DNA of 43,047 nucleotides from Brasilonema bromeliae SPC951 (GTDB lineage: Bacteria > Cyanobacteriota > Cyanobacteriia > Cyanobacteriales > Nostocaceae). The notes beneath the pieces were generated by a model. It did not search any database. It saw only the letters and a program-made list of their open reading frames with translations, and was not told the DNA's origin. A program made the translations under genes and the position numbers. How positions within the stretch are numbered: the stretch's first letter is position 1; every line of letters starts with the position of its first letter. The stretch spans positions 23,560 to 66,606 of the forward strand of contig NZ_QMEB01000001.1 in assembly GCF_012912135.1 (NCBI RefSeq), in the 5' to 3' direction. Shown piece by piece: positions 38,293 to 43,047 of this stretch.

Positions 38293-39581
38293 GGGTTTAT
38301 TATGTTGCTGGATGCAGGAGTGTGAGTTGCTTTGGCTCGAATCAACCAGTTTTGGTCATTTGCTGCAATTGCGTGAGCGTTGGTATCGCCGAGTTTCTCC
38401 AGAGCCATTAATGCAGCATACTTCAGATCCCAGATTTTTGTCTCCAGAACGGCTTTCAAAAGTGGAATAGCACTCGTATCGCCGAATTCACCTAGAGCGA
38501 TCGCCGCCCCCGCCCGAGATTTCTGAAACTGAGGTTCGCGATTGTTCAAAGCTTCAACAAGCAAATCGTAACCCGGAGCATACTTGAGCCAACCCAAGAG
38601 TTTCATCACATGGTAATGTGCTCCGTAGTCATTGTAAGCTTCAGCGGCATAGGTTGCCATCAGGGCTTCACCAGCACTATCGGGATACGCCTCTAATATA
38701 GTCTTTGTCGCCAGATAACAACGCCCAAAATCAGTATCATAAAGTTCTCTAATCAAAAGTTCCAGTGTTGGAGTCTGCTCGTAAGCATGTACCAACTTCA
38801 AATCTCTTGGATGGTCAAAAATGACTTGCTCTAGTGAGGGTTGAATATCTGTAAAGGCGATCGCTCCCGCTGGAATACCAGCTTCTGCCAACAAACGAAT
38901 CCCGCGCAGACGAAACACAAGTGATACCGGACACTGGGCAATAGTCGGAATAGCAGCGTAATACCGAGCATCGATCAAATCTTGGATACACAACCGACGC
39001 GCATACACATTCGGGTGTTGGAGCAAGGCAAGCACTTTCTCAATGGGCGAGTAGTCCCCAGTGAAGCGACAAACGGCAGAGATAGCTGCACTTGCTGTGG
39101 GTTTGTCGGTAGCATCCACAAATTTACGGATGCGTTCTACTGCTGGCGGATAATCTAACTTTGCCAGGGTATGGATAATCACTCGATAGGTTTGTCCTGG
39201 CTTTTCCAGCAATTGAGCAATTTCTTCGAGGATATCTGAGTCTTGGGTGCCAATTTCACCAATTGCCCATACCGCATTTTCCACGGTATAGCAGTCTTCA
39301 TCTGCCAAGCAGGCGCGAATGGCTGACAAAGCAACCTTGGCTTGCAATTTCCCCAGCGACTCTACTGATTTCCGTCGCACGATGCGGTTATCCAGGGAGG
39401 GGTCGGTGTTTTGCACTGCCCGAATCAGCGCGTTGATTGAGCGCTCTGTCGCGAAGTTTACCAACTCGGAAGCAGCCACGTAGCGAGAGTCATCCTCCGC
39501 CAACTGGTCTAGAGGCGTATCCAAGAGGCTAATAGCTTGTTCTTCGGTTAATCCAAAAAGATTGGAAAAGCGCTTATCCAT
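38289..39581 (-). CDS. cpeY: CpeY, HEAT-repeat phycoerythrobilin lyase
   Basis: MDKRFSNLFGLTEEQAISLLDTPLDQLAEDDSRYVAASELVNFATERSINALIRAVQNTDPSLDNRIVRRKSVESLGKL; downstream of cpeBA. Confidence 0.92.
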   Translation of the reverse strand: MDKRFSNLFGLTEEQAISLLDTPLDQLAEDDSRYVAASELVNFATERSINALIRAVQNTDPSLDNRIVRRKSVESLGKLQAKVALSAIRACLADEDCYTVENAVWAIGEIGTQDSDILEEIAQLLEKPGQTYRVIIHTLAKLDYPPAVERIRKFVDATDKPTASAAISAVCRFTGDYSPIEKVLALLQHPNVYARRLCIQDLIDARYYAAIPTIAQCPVSLVFRLRGIRLLAEAGIPAGAIAFTDIQPSLEQVIFDHPRDLKLVHAYEQTPTLELLIRELYDTDFGRCYLATKTILEAYPDSAGEALMATYAAEAYNDYGAHYHVMKLLGWLKYAPGYDLLVEALNNREPQFQKSRAGAAIALGEFGDTSAIPLLKAVLETKIWDLKYAALMALEKLGDTNAHAIAANDQNWLIRAKATHTPASSNIINP

Positions 39582-39591
39582 GAGTTATTAG

Positions 39592-39626
39592 TTAACAGTT
39601 AACAGTTAACAGTTAACAGTTATCAA
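39592..39626. repeat. Heptamer STRR (GTTAACA)x4 plus variant, upstream of cpeY
   Basis: gttaacagttaacagttaacagttaacagttatca. Confidence 0.93.
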
Positions 39627-39735
39627 TTTGAAGAAGAATTCAGAATACAGAATTCAGTATTCAGAAGGAAGAAAGAAAGAATTTAGTTTTCCGACTTCCG
39701 ACTCCTTCACTGATAACTGATGACTGATAACTGAT

Positions 39736-39811
39736 AAAAAAGATGAACCTGGGGATTCTCAAACCAATACTTAACCTTTCTGGGCAAAGCACTAGATTAA
39801 GAATCCCCAGG
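39736..39811 (-). terminator. Rho-independent terminator/attenuator between cpeA and cpeY
   Basis: cctggggattct (39748-39759)/agaatccccagg (39800-39811); on the - strand followed by ttcatctttttt. Confidence 0.78.
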
Positions 39812-39853
39812 ACTGACGAACCTAAGTCCAATCAGCTATGAGAGATTATGAAC

Positions 39854-40387
<534 letters not shown>

Positions 40388-40421
40388 TCAATTCAGTTCG
40401 TTAAATTGCTTTGGCTATTGC

Positions 40422-40991
<570 letters not shown>

Positions 40992-41306
40992 TTAAAAATT
41001 CTTACCTTGTTTTGGACAAGACATCTCTGAAGATAGAAGAAGAGGTATGCGAGCGTCTCAGTTATGAGAAATAAAGTAATAATCTGTAACAATTGCTATA
41101 TTTTGAAGTCAAGTTTAAGCCAAGGAAAGTTGGCTCTTAGCCCTTTGATAGTTATCAGTTCCATCCCTTGGCTGACGTATTGTCTGAAAAGTTTAGGCAA
41201 GATATATTTTGTGATTTTGTAGAGGCGTAAGCGCCTTCATGCAGGATGCTTAGTCCTGATCTGGTTTGGTTATGGACTTTAGACTAAAAGCCCATGAACA
41301 TTTGAA

Positions 41307-41480
41307 CTACTCTATCTGGGCGATCAGGTGTTTAATCACATTCTCTTTAATCATTAACTGCCGCAGGACTTCCAAAAGCAGCCCTTGAGCCTGCTTCTCA
41401 TTCAGTCCTTGCACCTGTTGTTCGTATGTTTTCAGGCTAAACTCTTGCTCTAAGCTAAGTTCTATCGGAATTTCCCTCAT
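41307..41480 (-). CDS. nblA: NblA-like phycobilisome degradation protein
   Basis: MREIPIELSLEQEFSLKTYEQQVQGLNEKQAQGLLLEVLRQLMIKENVIKHLIAQIE; internal ATG at 41480 in ORF 41307-41525. Confidence 0.85.
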   Translation of the reverse strand: MREIPIELSLEQEFSLKTYEQQVQGLNEKQAQGLLLEVLRQLMIKENVIKHLIAQIE

Positions 41481-42124
41481 AATTGCCTCAAATCGCGTGA
41501 ATTTAATGAGATGTGAAAGAACCAATAAAATTCAAACTGGAATTGTCATTGTCTTAAATAAATCTTTTGGCAGTGACTTTTCTAAGTATTTAGAAATTTG
41601 TCCTCTTGTTAACTAATATAACAAAAAATTGACAATATAACCACTTTGGATACTTCTCTCAGATGGCAAAAAACATCAACCAATGCGGTGAAGGTTTGAT
41701 CGTATAAGCTGCCCCGCCTTGTGAAGAGTGTAGGTAATTCACTCCACATAAAGTTCAAGCCAAATTATCTAAAGTTTCGTTAAGTTTTTTAAACTTAGTC
41801 TAATGAAACTTGCATTGAGAACAGTAACGACTCACGTTGGTCATGGGATTTGCACGTTCAAACAAATCGCAGCGATGCCCCAGAGCAAGTGATAGGTGCG
41901 ATTCGCCTTGCGATAGCTTCGCTTCACGCTCAACAGATAACCGCCAGAAGAATACCTAATTTAAAGTTCGCCCAAGCCAAGTGCCGCAGGCATACGCTCA
42001 TGCTGAGCGCCAAGGGCGCATAGGAAGAAGATATAGGACTCCTCCAAAGATTTTTGCTCAGCTACCTACACCTCAAATAGCCTTCTTAAGAGTTCCCTGG
42101 TCCCTCCCTACGCAAGTCATTTCA

Positions 42125-42182
42125 CCCTTCGGGTTCGCCAGATGCCTACGGAGGGAAACCCTCCTGCAGCACTGGTCTCACC
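42125..42182 (-). repeat. Second copy of the dispersed repeat seen at 37235-37292
   Basis: Reverse complement ggtgagaccagtgctgcaggagggtttccctccgtaggcatctggcgaacccgaagggt. Confidence 0.88.
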
Positions 42183-42233
42183 AAATCAAACCAGATTCCC
42201 ATAGGTCATCTTAGACAGGAAACGAAGTAGTTC

Positions 42234-42509
42234 TCAAAACTCCTCATCGGCGAAAAATTCAGTTTCGTCTTCTAATCTCGAATTCCTTTGCTCGGAACCA
42301 GCAAGACCCCACAGGGGTTGCAGCAATGCTACACCAACTATCCCTATACCAGCACAAAAAGCTAGCACTATACCTACTGGAATTTGAATCGACTGAAAAG
42401 TCAGAAGTTTTAAAGAGACTGGTTCAGCGTTTTGTACTGAGAGGATAGCTACTCCCAGCACCCATGAAGCTATAACTATCGATATCAGGAGATTAGCAAA
42501 AGTTTTCAT
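42234..42509 (-). CDS. LapA-domain (DUF1049) small membrane protein
   Basis: MKTFANLLISIVIASWVLGVAILSVQNAEPVSLKLLTFQSIQIPVGIVLAFCAGIGIVGVALLQPLW: two TM helices, LapA-like. Confidence 0.8.
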   Translation of the reverse strand: MKTFANLLISIVIASWVLGVAILSVQNAEPVSLKLLTFQSIQIPVGIVLAFCAGIGIVGVALLQPLWGLAGSEQRNSRLEDETEFFADEEF

Positions 42510-42781
42510 GGCAGTTTTAATTATTCTTTATAACTACAGGATAATTCAGGATAATTACTGTTATGTCGTCTTGTGCTTATCTAAGAGCTTGTAGTCAGTA
42601 TCTCTTGTCTCGTAAGGCTTCTTACATTGTAGCTAATAGAACGTGAGTTCGACGAACTCAAAAAATGGCAGGAGGTAGGGCAGGTAAGTCTTTTGGTTAA
42701 ATATAAGCGTGATGGTTTTTGTGGTAAATAAGTATATGCAATGCTCAGTGAATAATTTTTGTGCGACAAACTTAGCAACTA

Positions 42782-42957
42782 TTAGACCGGTAATATTAAC
42801 GCCCCGATGCGTAACTTGACTAACCCACAAATTGTCAGAATTATCTGTTCATATTTCTCTTGATTAAGGCGAAATATGAACAGAGGCTACTCGAAATATC
42901 TTAACCAGACGAATGATATGCTCTACGAAAATGCGCTCGGTTGATAATTCTTTGTTT
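42782..42957 (-). pseudogene. C-terminal fragment of an IS5-like (DDE) transposase with frameshift
   Basis: - strand frames: KELSTERIFVEHIIRLVKIFRVA then, in another frame, RLNQEKYEQIILTICGLVKLRIGALILPV*. Confidence 0.75.
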
Positions 42958-42995
42958 GACAGATAGTTTTACCTTTCGACCTCCACCTGCCTAAT

Positions 42996-43030
42996 TGACA
43001 CTCCCCTGCCTAAAGGCGAGGGGATTCTAC
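42996..43030. mobile_element. IS200/IS605-like end hairpin
   Basis: attgacactcccctgcctaaaggcgaggggattct resembles recalled cyanobacterial IS605/TnpB element ends; window ends here. Confidence 0.35.
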
Positions 43031-43047
43031 ATTCATCGTCAGAACTT

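Noticed and set aside
41981-42214. ORF 41981-42214 as a protein gene
   Set aside because: Overlaps the dispersed repeat at 42125-42182 and has no recognisable domain.
42844-42884. 14-bp palindrome as a transcription terminator
   Set aside because: No T tract and it lies within transposase-derived coding sequence; reported as a mutation signature instead.

Overview
The window is 43 kb of cyanobacterial chromosome. HIP1 (GCGATCGC) sites, dispersed palindromic repeats and heptamer STRRs suggest a filamentous Nostocales-type strain. The left part holds an aldo/keto reductase, an SLH/OprB porin, a three-gene AAA+ ATPase cassette of unclear function, a nitroreductase with a likely 5' frameshift, a sulfonate-acquisition cluster (ssuB, a DszC/SfnB-like flavoprotein, ssuA, ssuC) ending in a FosX-like gene, aroC and cofG. 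The middle holds an NTPase/TPR gene pair, a PIN-type toxin-antitoxin pair, a Uma2 protein, hflX, a DUF2887/Rpn-type protein and an LLM monooxygenase. The right part is a C-phycoerythrin region: cpeCDESTR on the + strand and cpeBA-cpeYZ plus an NblA-like gene on the - strand, separated by about 7 kb of accessory genes. Those accessory genes (xisH/xisI, Rpn/DUF4351, Ser/Thr kinases, GUN4, toxin-antitoxin pairs) show heavy decay. The strongest unusual signals are: (1) the AAA+ cassette, whose three proteins appear to share a C-terminal motif and whose last gene looks truncated at the nitroreductase junction; (2) an 81-bp inverted duplication of a LapA-like gene 5' end that brackets the whole phycoerythrin region; (3) two multidomain kinase genes split by in-frame TAA codons at domain linkers, one also broken by a 58-bp dispersed repeat whose removal restores the frame; (4) inverted repeats of about 125 bp around cpeD, and STRRs that overlap stop codons of cpe genes. 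All calls come from reading the sequence and recalling protein families; no database search was run.
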